Assembly: GCA_021792615.1 (NCBI GenBank) | Contig: JAJYUJ010000002.1 | Location: 41,495 to 105,494 of the forward strand | Direction: 5' to 3' | Origin: a bacterium | GTDB lineage: Bacteria > JAMCPX01 | DNA length: 64,000 bases | Shown: piece by piece, positions 1 to 7,768 of the stretch | Layout: each line of letters starts with the position of its first letter | How positions within the stretch are numbered: position 1 is the first letter of the stretch | Translations under genes and position numbers: made by a program | Notes under the pieces: model-generated | Database searches by the model: none | Seen by the model: only the letters and a program-made list of their open reading frames with translations | What the model was told of the DNA's origin: nothing

Positions 1-2
1 GC

Positions 3-656
3 GGGACGATCTTTGATGCACTGAAGAATGCGGGCATAACATTCTCTGTTTTCGGACAGGGCATGCCCTCGATCTACAATGGTCCCTTTAACAATAATAA
101 TCCGTTAAATTTATTGCCTGAAATTGATCAATCCTACAGCGGGAATGACATTAGCGATGTAACAAAGGCAGATTACTTTATTAAGAATTTCGTTCAAACC
201 AACAACCTGCCAGACTTTGTATTTATGTCATTGGGAGACGACGGATACGAACCGACAGATACCCCCATAGCTGCTTACACGGAAAACGATGCTGCAACAG
301 CAGCGGTTGTGCAAGCAATTTCAAACAGTAAATACTGGGGCTCTACCGCTATATTCATCGATGAGGACGACCCGCAGCCCGGCTTCGATCATATAGACCA
401 GGAGCGCTCGTTTATCATTGTTGTCAGTCCGTACGCGAAGCACGGATATATTTCTACCGCCCACTATGGATTTGCGAGTGCGCTCAGGACCATAGAAATT
501 ATCCTGAGCCAATCTACCGGCAAAACCCTCTCACCGATGACGGAGTTTGATGCCACAGCCTTGCCGATGTATGATATGTTTCAGGCAACCCCGATCATGA
601 CACCGTTTACGGCAATGCCCGTGACATGGAATTCGGTTGGATGGTCGCGCAATTAG
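3..656 (+). CDS. Phosphoesterase family protein (phospholipase C-like), 3' part
   Basis: The reading frame is open from base 3, before the first Met at 63, and those upstream residues (TIFDALKNAGITFSVFGQG) continue the family, so this is the C-terminal part of a gene that begins outside the window. The block from ENDAATAAVVQAISNSKYW through FIDEDDPQPGFDHIDQERS, then VVSPYAKHGYIS and LRTIEIIL, is the classic C-terminal core of the phosphoesterase family that includes phospholipase C and acid phosphatase AcpA. The acidic EDDPQPGFDH segment carries expected metal or catalytic residues. Such enzymes are usually exported and hydrolyse phosphomonoesters or phospholipids; the substrate here is unknown. 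A strong terminator follows the stop. A second, unlinked fragment of the same family lies near 14.2-14.5 kb. Confidence 0.85.
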   Translation, partial: GTIFDALKNAGITFSVFGQGMPSIYNGPFNNNNPLNLLPEIDQSYSGNDISDVTKADYFIKNFVQTNNLPDFVFMSLGDDGYEPTDTPIAAYTENDAATAAVVQAISNSKYWGSTAIFIDEDDPQPGFDHIDQERSFIIVVSPYAKHGYISTAHYGFASALRTIEIILSQSTGKTLSPMTEFDATALPMYDMFQATPIMTPFTAMPVTWNSVGWSRN

Positions 657-682
657 AATTCTGACTATTGAATCTTCAATTT

Positions 683-714
683 AAAGAGGGCGGGTTTTCC
701 CGCCCTCTTTTTTT
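683..714 (+). terminator. Rho-independent terminator
   Basis: A perfect 12-bp GC-rich stem (AAAGAGGGCGGG / CCCGCCCTCTTT) with a TTTT loop runs straight into a T-tract, 27 bases after the phosphoesterase stop. Confidence 0.9.
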
Positions 715-728
715 ACGCTGGTAAATGA

Positions 729-1038
729 ATAATCCGGAAAATGCTACAAGGAAGTTTACTTATTCCCGCGATCCACAACCTCCTCATTCCCCCTCGACAG
801 GGGTAAGTCCCCCCTTATCAGGTCGTCCGACAACGCGCTTTTTTGTCCCTCCCTTGACGGGAGGGATGTAAGGGAGGGTGATAAAATCATTAAATATCCG
901 CAACTTTCACCCTCTCTCTGTCTCCCCCGTCAAGGGGAGAAGTAATTTTATATATTATTGGACAGCCTGATAAGGGGAAAAGGGTGGGCTAAAAACGAGC
1001 TTTTAGTCTGTATTTTCAAACGCATTTTTCGGGTTAAG
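729..1038. repeat. Dispersed palindromic element, split by an insertion
   Basis: Left part 729-764 (ATCCGGAAAATGC then ACAAGGAAGTTTACTTATT) and right part 1012-1038 (TTTTCAAACGCATTTTTCG then GGTTAAG) align end to end with an intact copy at 23532-23592. There the two parts are contiguous across CTTATT/TTTTCAA. About 247 bases (765-1011) therefore appear inserted in this copy. The right end lies five bases beyond the metG stop. A third partial copy of the arm (TTAACCCGGAAAATGC) is at 52054. The 386-base gap between the phosphoesterase and metG holds only this element, its insert and the terminator. Confidence 0.7.
811..977. repeat. Nested inverted-repeat element (MITE-like)
   Basis: Outer arms CCCCTTATCAGG..GTCC (811-830) and its near complement GGAC..CCTGATAAGGGG (958-977) enclose inner arms CTCCCTTGACGGG (849-861) / CCCCCGTCAAGGGG (924-937). 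A third pair is GGGAGGGTGA (872-881) / TCACCCTCTC (907-916). No ORF is visible inside. Related CCCTTGACGG and GGACAGCCTG strings recur at about 52.09 kb. It looks like a non-coding palindromic mobile unit sitting inside the 729-1038 element. Confidence 0.6.
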
Positions 1039-1042
1039 GGGG

Positions 1043-3034
1043 TTATTTGATCCTTGTCCCGTTTGCTGCGTCCCTGTCAAGCGTGAGCAGGCCAAGATGC
1101 TCGGCATCGCCGGCAGCAAGCAGCATGCCCTGCGATTGTATGCCGAACAACTCCGCGGGCTGCAGGTTTGCAACAATAATGATTCGTTTGCCCAAAAGCT
1201 CTTCGGGTTTATACGATTTCCCGATACCGGCAACAATAGTTCTTCTCTCACCGATATCAACATCAAGCTTTATAAGCTTATTCGATCCCTCCACCCTTTG
1301 AGCAGCAAGTATGGTGCCGACCTTAAGCTCAACGGTTTTGAACTGGTCTAGAGTAATGAGCGGTGTAATCGACGGATTAACAGACTGTGCTGCCTGCTTT
1401 CCAGAAGCAATCTTTGGCTGAGGTGCAGAAGGCGGTTCTTGCCCTTTTATGCCGGCACCCTGAGTGCCTGGTCCTGCCTTTGCAGGATCTGTTTTTTTTT
1501 CAAATAAAGGTTGTGCCTGGGCAATATTGACAGAAGGCACAGCAACGCCCCATCGGGCTAATTGTTCAAGGCTTTTTCCTTTTGTGTCCTGGGCTATGGC
1601 ATTCAATATCTTGCTTGCCGTATCCGGCATAAACGGCAACAGATAGACTGCTGCAATCCTTGTTGCCTCGATGGTATGATAAAGTCTTGTGTTCAGCCTT
1701 ACCGCATTTCCCGATTTTGCATCCTGCCATGGCTTTGTCCTGTCCACATATTTATTTGCCTCGCCGATAAACTCCCATAAGACCGAGAGCGCAGTATGAA
1801 ACTCCAAGTTGTTCATGGAAGTTTTATATGCATCATAGAGCTGTGCAGCTTTTTGCTGAAGTGCTGTATCGAACTGGTCGGGGACATCCGGCACGGGCAA
1901 TACGCCGCCTGCAAACCGCACGACCATACCCGTTGCCCTTGAAAGCAGGTTACCCAGATCGTTTGCGAGATCGCTGTTGATACGCGTCTGCATTGCAGTG
2001 CCCGAAAAATTACCGTCAAGGCCGAAGGGGACCTCGCGCATCAAAAAGTACCGCGTTGCATCGGCGCCGTAGTCATTGACCAGGGACTCGGGAGAAACGA
2101 CGTTACCGAGGGATTTGCTCATCTTCACATCTTCGATGGTCCACCATCCGTGTGCAAATATATGTTCGGGCAGAGCTATGCCTGCGGACATGAGGAATGC
2201 AGGCCAGTACACGGCATGAAACTTTATGATGTCCTTGCCCACGATGTGGATACTGGGCGGCCAGAAATCTCCAAACTTGCCTTCATCGCTTGAGAACCCG
2301 GCTACGGTCAGATAGTTTAAAAGAGCGTCCAGCCACACATAGATCACCAGCTTAGGGTTATCGGGGACTTTAATGCCCCATTCAAACCCCGCTCTTGTTA
2401 TGCTCAGGTCCTTCAGCCCGTCTTTTACAAAGCTCAGGATCTCGTTCCTCCGGGAAACGGGAAGGATGAACCCGGGATTCGACTCGATATGCCGGAGCAA
2501 GGGCTGCTGGTACTTTGACAATCTGAAAAAGTACCCTTGCTCCTGCACCCTTTCCACGTCCCTGCCGCAAACAGGACACTTTCCGTTTACAAGCTCCTTC
2601 TCGGTCCAATACGACTCATCAGGAACACAGTACCACCCTTCGTACAATCCTTCGTAGATGTCCCCGTTCTGCTTCATCCTTTGCCAGATCTCGTATACAA
2701 CTTTCGCATGACGCTCTTCGGTGGTCCGTATGAAATCATCGTTGCTTATGTCGAGCAGGCTCCAGGCGTTTTTAAATCTTTTTACAACGGTATCCGCAAG
2801 CGCAATGGGCGTTATGCCCTGCTGCTCTGCAGACCTCTGTATCTTTTTGCCATGTTCGTCGGTACCGGTCGCAAAAAGCACCTTCTCCCCGCACAGGCGT
2901 TTAAACCGTGCAAGAACATCCGCTGCAACCGTTGTATACGCGTGACCTATGTGAGGAACGTCATTTACGTAGTATATCGGTGTTGTTATATAAAATCCTT
3001 TGTTTTCCGTTTTTAAGATCGGATCTCCCGCCAT
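1043..3034 (-). CDS. metG: Methionyl-tRNA synthetase
   Basis: Charges tRNA-Met with methionine in the cytosol. The N-terminal class I catalytic fold shows TPIYYVNDVPHIGHAY (HIGH-type motif) and the KMSKS loop as DVKMSKSLGNVV. A zinc knuckle CPVCG lies between them. The anticodon-binding helical domain follows, then a Pro/Ala/Gln-rich linker and a C-terminal tRNA-binding (EMAP/Trbp111) domain starting at LDQFKTVELKVGTI and ending LLTLDRDAANGTRIK. The length, 663 residues, is normal for the form with the fused tRNA-binding domain. I start at the ATG of MAGDPILK because GAGAGGAG lies just upstream; the longer TTG frame would overlap ricT. It is the last gene of tmk-holB-ricT-metG. Confidence 0.96.
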   Translation of the reverse strand: MAGDPILKTENKGFYITTPIYYVNDVPHIGHAYTTVAADVLARFKRLCGEKVLFATGTDEHGKKIQRSAEQQGITPIALADTVVKRFKNAWSLLDISNDDFIRTTEERHAKVVYEIWQRMKQNGDIYEGLYEGWYCVPDESYWTEKELVNGKCPVCGRDVERVQEQGYFFRLSKYQQPLLRHIESNPGFILPVSRRNEILSFVKDGLKDLSITRAGFEWGIKVPDNPKLVIYVWLDALLNYLTVAGFSSDEGKFGDFWPPSIHIVGKDIIKFHAVYWPAFLMSAGIALPEHIFAHGWWTIEDVKMSKSLGNVVSPESLVNDYGADATRYFLMREVPFGLDGNFSGTAMQTRINSDLANDLGNLLSRATGMVVRFAGGVLPVPDVPDQFDTALQQKAAQLYDAYKTSMNNLEFHTALSVLWEFIGEANKYVDRTKPWQDAKSGNAVRLNTRLYHTIEATRIAAVYLLPFMPDTASKILNAIAQDTKGKSLEQLARWGVAVPSVNIAQAQPLFEKKTDPAKAGPGTQGAGIKGQEPPSAPQPKIASGKQAAQSVNPSITPLITLDQFKTVELKVGTILAAQRVEGSNKLIKLDVDIGERRTIVAGIGKSYKPEELLGKRIIIVANLQPAELFGIQSQGMLLAAGDAEHLGLLTLDRDAANGTRIK

Positions 3035-3045
3035 GCATACTCCTC

Positions 3046-3864
3046 TCAACCGAACAATCCCTTGAGCTTTACCTCGGTATGTTTGAACTTGGCCTTTTCC
3101 CCGTTTTCCAGCAAGACGATCACGTTCATACCCAGCACATCATGACCCACGACCTCGCCGGTGCCGAGCGGGGTTGAAACCTTCTTGTTCAGTTTCGGCA
3201 AAATATTGAGCGCCTCCACATACAGATCGTATTCATACGTCAGACAGCACATGAATTTTCCACAGACGCCGGAAAGCTTATGGTATGTCTGTGGTAAGCC
3301 CTGCGGCTTTACGTGTTTGAGCGTAACGGAGTTAAAGGTTTTCAAAAATGTGCTGCAGCACAATTCCCTGCCGCATGGACCGACACCGCAGATAATTTTC
3401 GACCGGTCTCTGGCACCTATCTGGCGCATCTCTATATGCGTGTGGAAACGCTTTGCAAGATCCTTTATCAGATCACGGAAATCAACCCGTGTCTCCGAGA
3501 CAAAATAAAACAGCGCCCCGCTGCCGTCAAAGAAAAACTTAACATCGACGACGGAAAGCGTCAACCCGAGTTCTGTTGCTTTATTCTGGCAGTACATCTT
3601 TGCCTCTTTTGCCCGCTGCAGCAGGATTTGTTCTTTCTCGGCATCGTCGAGCGTAAACGGCCGTACCACCTTTAACAGAGATTTTATATTTTCATCCGGC
3701 ATTTCCATCTCGAACGGTTCCACTTTGACCCTTCCGGTCGATATCCCGTTCTTTGTCTCGATGATGACCTTTTGGTTCCGTTGTATTTTTAAATCCGACG
3801 AATCGTATACCTGAAGCTCGTGGGAAAACTCCGGCTGGATTTTTGTAACCCGTTTAGTTGTCAT
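3046..3864 (-). CDS. ricT: PSP1-domain protein, RicT/YaaT family
   Basis: A PSP1-domain protein of the RicT (YaaT) family. In Bacillus subtilis RicT joins RicA and RicF in an FeS-containing complex that affects mRNA maturation and phosphorelay signalling. The conserved cysteine blocks are present: CGVGPCGRELCC followed by CGKFMCC. In the Bacillus complex cysteines bind [4Fe-4S] clusters, so these are the likely ligands. Length is 272 residues. The start chosen is the ATG at 3864, with AGGTG six bases upstream; a GTG nine bases earlier is possible. It overlaps the holB stop by 11 bases. The order tmk, holB, ricT is also seen in Firmicutes. I see no ricA or ricF here. Confidence 0.88.
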   Translation of the reverse strand: MTTKRVTKIQPEFSHELQVYDSSDLKIQRNQKVIIETKNGISTGRVKVEPFEMEMPDENIKSLLKVVRPFTLDDAEKEQILLQRAKEAKMYCQNKATELGLTLSVVDVKFFFDGSGALFYFVSETRVDFRDLIKDLAKRFHTHIEMRQIGARDRSKIICGVGPCGRELCCSTFLKTFNSVTLKHVKPQGLPQTYHKLSGVCGKFMCCLTYEYDLYVEALNILPKLNKKVSTPLGTGEVVGHDVLGMNVIVLLENGEKAKFKHTEVKLKGLFG

Positions 3865-4843
3865 TATTGTCACCTGTTAGTTGGAATAGTACATGCTCCA
3901 TAATCATTTGAGGGCTTATGTTCAGTTCATAGGCAGAACGCGCCTTTTCGAGGGATACGGCAGCATTTATTATGGCATGAGACCGGAATTGCCGGGAAAA
4001 TGCGGTTATTTCCTGCTGGAACCCTTTATTCCGTATCAACCCGGGGTTGTTCTGAATAAGAACTGAATCGATGAAGAATGACAACATGATATCGACAATC
4101 TGTTCAAAATGTTCTTTATAGGTTTGTAATTTAAATTTTTCTGCAAGTTTTACCATAGAAGCCGGCTCTTTTAACTCTGCCAGTAATGCTATCATCTTTT
4201 TTACATCGTTTTCAATGTCATCCGGTGCCGTATATTTTATACCCCCGTCCGAGAGAAAACTCAAATAATTTAATTGTTCTTTATTAAGCGTAGTTATAGA
4301 GGCAAGTATTTCTTTTATGCTTTCTTCGGAAAGCCTGTTGAACCCGACCTTTATAAGCCTCGACTGAACGGTCGGCAGCAGACGCGCATAGGATGACGTT
4401 ATGAATACGATCGTGACCCATGGCAGCGGCTCCTCAAGGGTTTTCAGCATGGCATTCTGTGCATGCACATTCAATTCCGACGCATCGTCCACGACGAGTA
4501 TTTTTTGTTTGCCTTCAAAAAGCGGCATGTGAAGCCATTCTATGACACGCACCATGGTTTCCATCTGCGAAGACTCATCCGGTATCGGTACGGTGATCTG
4601 CATGACATCGGGATGAATGTTGTTTTCTATCTTCTTACAGCTTACGCATGCATCGTCGGACAACCATGCCCGTTGTTTTTCCCCGATGCAGTTTATGGCC
4701 TTTGCCATATTCAAGGCAGTAAGGTGCTTACCGATACCCGGCCTTCCAAAGAAGAGAAACGAACTGTTTATACTTTTATTCTCTATAAACTTTTCTATAA
4801 TGGTTATGGCCCTTTGCTGGCCTTTTATATCGAGGAGTGACAT
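3854..4843 (-). CDS. holB: DNA polymerase III subunit delta prime
   Basis: Clamp-loader subunit that helps load the beta sliding clamp. The N-terminal AAA+ region shows a Walker A variant (FGRPGIGKHLTALNMAKAI), a zinc-ligand run CVSCKKIENNIHPDV, and the segment KILVVDDASELNVHAQNAMLKTLEEP typical of delta'/gamma subunits (Walker B and SRC-region neighbourhood; TSSYARLLPTVQSRLI). The C-terminal collar domain is less conserved. Length 329 residues is usual. The gene lies between tmk and ricT as in many bacteria. The Shine-Dalgarno is weak, so translation may be coupled to tmk. Confidence 0.9.
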   Translation of the reverse strand: MSLLDIKGQQRAITIIEKFIENKSINSSFLFFGRPGIGKHLTALNMAKAINCIGEKQRAWLSDDACVSCKKIENNIHPDVMQITVPIPDESSQMETMVRVIEWLHMPLFEGKQKILVVDDASELNVHAQNAMLKTLEEPLPWVTIVFITSSYARLLPTVQSRLIKVGFNRLSEESIKEILASITTLNKEQLNYLSFLSDGGIKYTAPDDIENDVKKMIALLAELKEPASMVKLAEKFKLQTYKEHFEQIVDIMLSFFIDSVLIQNNPGLIRNKGFQQEITAFSRQFRSHAIINAAVSLEKARSAYELNISPQMIMEHVLFQLTGDNNDN

Positions 4844-4862
4844 GTTTTGTTGTTTAAATCTT

Positions 4863-5678
4863 TCATCTTGATTTTTTATTATTGAATCTTGAATTTCTTC
4901 CTTCTTGAGTTTGTAATCTTGAATCTTTAATCTTGAGTTTTGAATTTCTTCCTTCTTGGGTTTGTAATCTTGAATCTTTAATCTTGAGTTTTGAATTTCT
5001 TCCTTCTTGGGTTTGTAATCTTGAATCTTTAATCTTGAGTTTTGAATTTCTTCCTATGCCTGCCCATCCGAAAAAATCATCCCTAATCTGTTCGTGTATC
5101 TCACCAACACCCTTATTCGCATCTATAACCGCTATTCTTTCCGGCTCCTGATGCGCTATAGCCAGATATCCTTCCCTGACTCTCTCGAAAAACACCCTAT
5201 CCATCATTTCAATGCGTGTTTCGTCGCTCCGCGCCGTCATCCTCCGCTTTGCCGTTTCATAGGAACAATCGAGCAAAAATGTCCGGTCCGGCCGAACCGG
5301 TAAAATAAATATATTCTCCAGCACCTTGATGGTATCCAGGTTCAGGCCCCTCCCGTAGCTCTGGTAAGCAACCGTTGCATCATGGAACCTGTCGCACAGT
5401 ATTATTTTGCCCTTTTGCAGCCCGGGTTTGATCGATTCTTCGATGAGCTGTACCCTGCTCGAGAAAAACAACAAAAGCTCTGCATCGGGCGCTATATAAA
5501 GCCGCTTATCCGCGAGCAAAGACCGTATTTTTTCTCCTGCCTTCGTACTGCCGGGCTCGCGCATTTTGATCACACCGGCTTTTTTTAATAATAGCTCTTT
5601 ATACAGCAATTGAAGCTGCGTCGTCTTGCCGGATCCGTCGATCCCCTCGAAGGTTATGAACAATCCCCTTTTTATCAT
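4863..5678 (-). CDS. tmk: Thymidylate kinase with an expanded repeat tail
   Basis: Phosphorylates dTMP to dTDP. P-loop EGIDGSGKTTQ lies at residues 11-21, the DR(Y/F) motif appears as CDRFHDATVAYQSYGRGL near residue 92, and the lid region is TARSDETRIE. The family core is about 208 residues and ends near EIHEQIRDDFFGW. After it the frame runs into about 63 extra residues made of three near-identical 17-residue units (GRNSKLKIKDSRLQTQE) encoded by a 51-bp tandem DNA repeat, ending in a basic tail. The repeat is found outside genes elsewhere, so the tail is probably an accidental read-through. I start at ATG 5678, which fits the family N-terminus (GAGAGG just upstream); ATG 5693 is the alternative. 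Confidence 0.93.
   Translation of the reverse strand: MIKRGLFITFEGIDGSGKTTQLQLLYKELLLKKAGVIKMREPGSTKAGEKIRSLLADKRLYIAPDAELLLFFSSRVQLIEESIKPGLQKGKIILCDRFHDATVAYQSYGRGLNLDTIKVLENIFILPVRPDRTFLLDCSYETAKRRMTARSDETRIEMMDRVFFERVREGYLAIAHQEPERIAVIDANKGVGEIHEQIRDDFFGWAGIGRNSKLKIKDSRLQTQEGRNSKLKIKDSRLQTQEGRNSKLKIKDSRLQTQEGRNSRFNNKKSR
4891..5054. repeat. 51-bp tandem repeat inside the tmk 3' end
   Basis: The string GAATTTCTTCC recurs at 4891, 4942, 4993 and 5044, an exact 51-base period. The units are nearly identical, with a GAGTTTG/GGGTTTG variant. On the minus strand each unit is 17 codons with no stop, so it extends the kinase. The same sequence family appears in non-coding DNA at 6605-6707. Confidence 0.92.
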
Positions 5679-5710
5679 TGACCTCTCACTCATTCTTTTT
5701 TAAAACTCAT

Positions 5711-5725
5711 GCGGCTTTTAGCCGC
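5711..5725 (-). terminator. Possible weak terminator between rpe and tmk
   Basis: Short hairpin GCGGCT/AGCCGC, followed on the minus strand by a T-rich run after five bases, within the 212-base rpe-tmk gap. The rest of the gap carries C-rich CCCCTC / GAGGGG strings of the same style as other intergenic repeats here. It may only be a hairpin. Confidence 0.35.
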
Positions 5726-5905
5726 AACGAAACTTCTCATTCCCGGACTTCTGCGTTACCCCTCTTATATAAGAGAGGTTAAGGGAGTTACTTTCCTCCA
5801 TTTCTTATCCGCATTCTGTAGAGAACCTGCAAAGTAAGAATTGAATTCCCCTCTTTGACCTTCTCTCGGGAAAGGAGGGGAAGACAGCCCGTAAGTTTAT
5901 CTCTT

Positions 5906-6568
5906 TTATTCATCCCGGACGGATTTCAGCTTCTCGATAGCCCCTTTGTAACTTTTCGATCCGAATATTGCGGTGCCTGCAACGATTATGTCCGCCCCTG
6001 CTTTTACCACAGACGCAGAGTTCTGGACATTGATACCGCCGTCGACTTCTATCATGAGCGCCGGGTTCAACTCGCGCTTCAGGCCGTCGAGCTCTTTGAT
6101 CTTTTTAAGCGTCGAACTGATAAATTTCTGGCCGCCAAATCCGGGATTGACCGTCATGATAAGGACCAGATAAAGCTCTTCTATAATGTCTTTGAGCATA
6201 ACCACCGGCGTTGCTGGATTCAGGGATATGCCTGCTTTTTTTCCCGCATCCTTTATCATTGCAGTTGCCTTGTGGAGATGATTGCAAGCCTCGAGGTGGA
6301 TCGATACGATATCGGCACCGGCATCGATAAAGCTCTTTATGTGTTCCATAGGCTCGGTTATCATGAGGTGCACGTCGAGCGGCAGCCGGGTAACTTTTCT
6401 TATGGCACTGACCACCGGCTGGCCTATGGTAATATTCGGCACAAATCTGCCGTCCATCACATCTATGTGCAGCATGTCTGCCCCTGCCTTCTCTACTGCC
6501 TCTATTTCATCGGCAAGCTTTGAGAAATCGCATGCAAGTAATGAAGGTGCTATTTTTATCCGTTTCAT
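5906..6568 (-). CDS. rpe: Ribulose-phosphate 3-epimerase
   Basis: Interconverts D-ribulose 5-phosphate and D-xylulose 5-phosphate in the pentose phosphate pathway. It is a complete TIM-barrel of 220 residues with the family signatures IAPSLLACDFSKL, ADMLHIDVMDGRFVPNITIG, LDVHLMITEPM, MTVNPGFGGQKFI and IEVDGGIN, which hold the metal-binding His and Asp residues and the phosphate-binding loop. GGGAAAG lies upstream of the ATG. It stands ahead of tmk on the same strand. Transketolase, which uses the product, is encoded at 15.6 kb. Confidence 0.96.
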   Translation of the reverse strand: MKRIKIAPSLLACDFSKLADEIEAVEKAGADMLHIDVMDGRFVPNITIGQPVVSAIRKVTRLPLDVHLMITEPMEHIKSFIDAGADIVSIHLEACNHLHKATAMIKDAGKKAGISLNPATPVVMLKDIIEELYLVLIMTVNPGFGGQKFISSTLKKIKELDGLKRELNPALMIEVDGGINVQNSASVVKAGADIIVAGTAIFGSKSYKGAIEKLKSVRDE

Positions 6569-6604
6569 ATCGATTTCTTTCCCAATCTTTAATTCTTAAT
6601 TTAT

Positions 6605-6707
6605 ATTCTTGAATTTCTTTATCTTGAATCTTTAATATTGAGTTTTGAATTTCTTCCTTCTCGAGTTTTTAATCTTGAATCTTTACTATTTAATTTTGAA
6701 TTTCTTC
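6605..6707. repeat. Second array of the TTCTTGAATTTCTT minisatellite
   Basis: TTGAATTTCTT units begin near 6611, 6647 and 6698 (spacings 36 and 51), with TCTTGAATCTTTA segments between them. This is the sequence family that forms the tmk 3' repeat. Here it lies in the rpe upstream region and codes for nothing obvious. Confidence 0.8.
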
Positions 6708-6741
6708 ATGATACCAGATGCAATCAACCTGTTTTACTTAA

Positions 6742-6770
6742 GCAGGGGACTCAAAATTTGAGCCCCCTGC
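6742..6770 (-). terminator. Probable terminator after the DsbA-like gene
   Basis: Stem GCAGGGG.CTCAAA / TTTGAG.CCCCTGC with a minimal loop lies 14 bases past the stop on the minus strand. The T-tract is poor, so termination efficiency is uncertain. Confidence 0.5.
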
Positions 6771-6785
6771 CCTCTCAGAAGAAAT

Positions 6786-7631
6786 CTACTTCAATATTTC
6801 ATTGATAATCTGCACAAACGCCTCTTCCGGCTGTGCGCCCTGGACGATCCTGCCGTTTATGACAAAGGTCGGCGTTGCACTGACTCCGATGCTGTTTCCC
6901 TCTTTTACGTCCCTCTCAACCATCGGCTTCGTCTGCTGTTTGTCAACGCATGTTTCGAATTTGCTTACGTTCAGCTTGGTATCTTTGGCATATCCCTTGA
7001 GCTTGTCACCGACATTATCAGGCGTTATAGAACCCTGCTCCTGAAACAGGTGATCATAAAAATACCAGAACGAGGCATGGTTCTGTTCATACGCACAATC
7101 AGCGCCGATCGCAGCCTTCATTGCCCACGGATGCATAGGGAGAGGGTAGCTCTTGTATACGAGCTTTATCTTACCCGCGTATTTCAGCAAAAGATCCTCT
7201 ACCGTACTGTAAGCCCTTCCGCAGAAAGGACACTCGAAATCCGTAAACTCGACCACCGTGACCTTTGCCCCTGCGGCACCCCTTACCGGTGAGCCGTTGA
7301 GCGTAATCTTGCTCCAGGTCTCTTTTAACGGGTCCTCATTAAGATTGAAGACCTTGCCGAGGATAAGATATTTGCCGTTCCTTGATATATAGATATCCTG
7401 GGTTTGCTTCCTTTCACCGATAGAAACATTAACGACGGACTTTTCCAGTCCCGGCACCTCTGATGCTGAAATATGTCCAACAGAGATTTTTACATTCGCG
7501 GGTATATTAAACGCCTTTCGCATGTATGCGGTAATTTTTTCTTTTAACACGGTCTCATTCGTCAACCCATAAGCAATACCGCTGCTCAATAAGAGCAATG
7601 ATAGTGCAACTGCCACATTTTTCAATCTCAT
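6786..7631 (-). CDS. Exported DsbA/DsbC-like thiol oxidoreductase
   Basis: Likely a periplasmic disulfide exchange protein. A signal peptide (MRLKNVAVALSLLLLSSGIAYG) is followed by an N-terminal region of about 90 residues and then a thioredoxin-4 type domain. That domain has the CPFC active site at residues 134-137, in VEFTDFECPFCGRAY, and a cis-Pro loop near VSATPTFVINGRIVQGAQP. The arrangement, an extra N-terminal region before a DsbA-like domain, resembles the suppressor-type thioredoxin family rather than classical DsbA. GGAGAAG sits upstream of the ATG. It is monocistronic between two hairpins. In this genome it may help mature multiheme cytochromes, which is inference. Confidence 0.87.
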   Translation of the reverse strand: MRLKNVAVALSLLLLSSGIAYGLTNETVLKEKITAYMRKAFNIPANVKISVGHISASEVPGLEKSVVNVSIGERKQTQDIYISRNGKYLILGKVFNLNEDPLKETWSKITLNGSPVRGAAGAKVTVVEFTDFECPFCGRAYSTVEDLLLKYAGKIKLVYKSYPLPMHPWAMKAAIGADCAYEQNHASFWYFYDHLFQEQGSITPDNVGDKLKGYAKDTKLNVSKFETCVDKQQTKPMVERDVKEGNSIGVSATPTFVINGRIVQGAQPEEAFVQIINEILK

Positions 7632-7711
7632 ATCTTCTCCTTTTCGTTGATATTCATTGGTTTATACGTGAAAGATTTAAAAAGGTCAATCTGATCCTTT
7701 CGCAGTTTGCA

Positions 7712-7742
7712 CCAAAAACAAAGGGCGGCTTTCGCCGCCCTC
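7712..7742 (-). terminator. Rho-independent terminator
   Basis: On the minus strand GAGGGCGGC-GAAA-GCCGCCCTT runs into TTGTTTTTGG, 27 bases after the stop of the secreted-protein gene. Confidence 0.88.
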
Positions 7743-7768
7743 ATACGTAAGATAATTTTATCCGGATA

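Noticed and set aside
4891..5054. CRISPR array
   Set aside because: The 51-base units are directly adjacent, with no spacers of different sequence between them.
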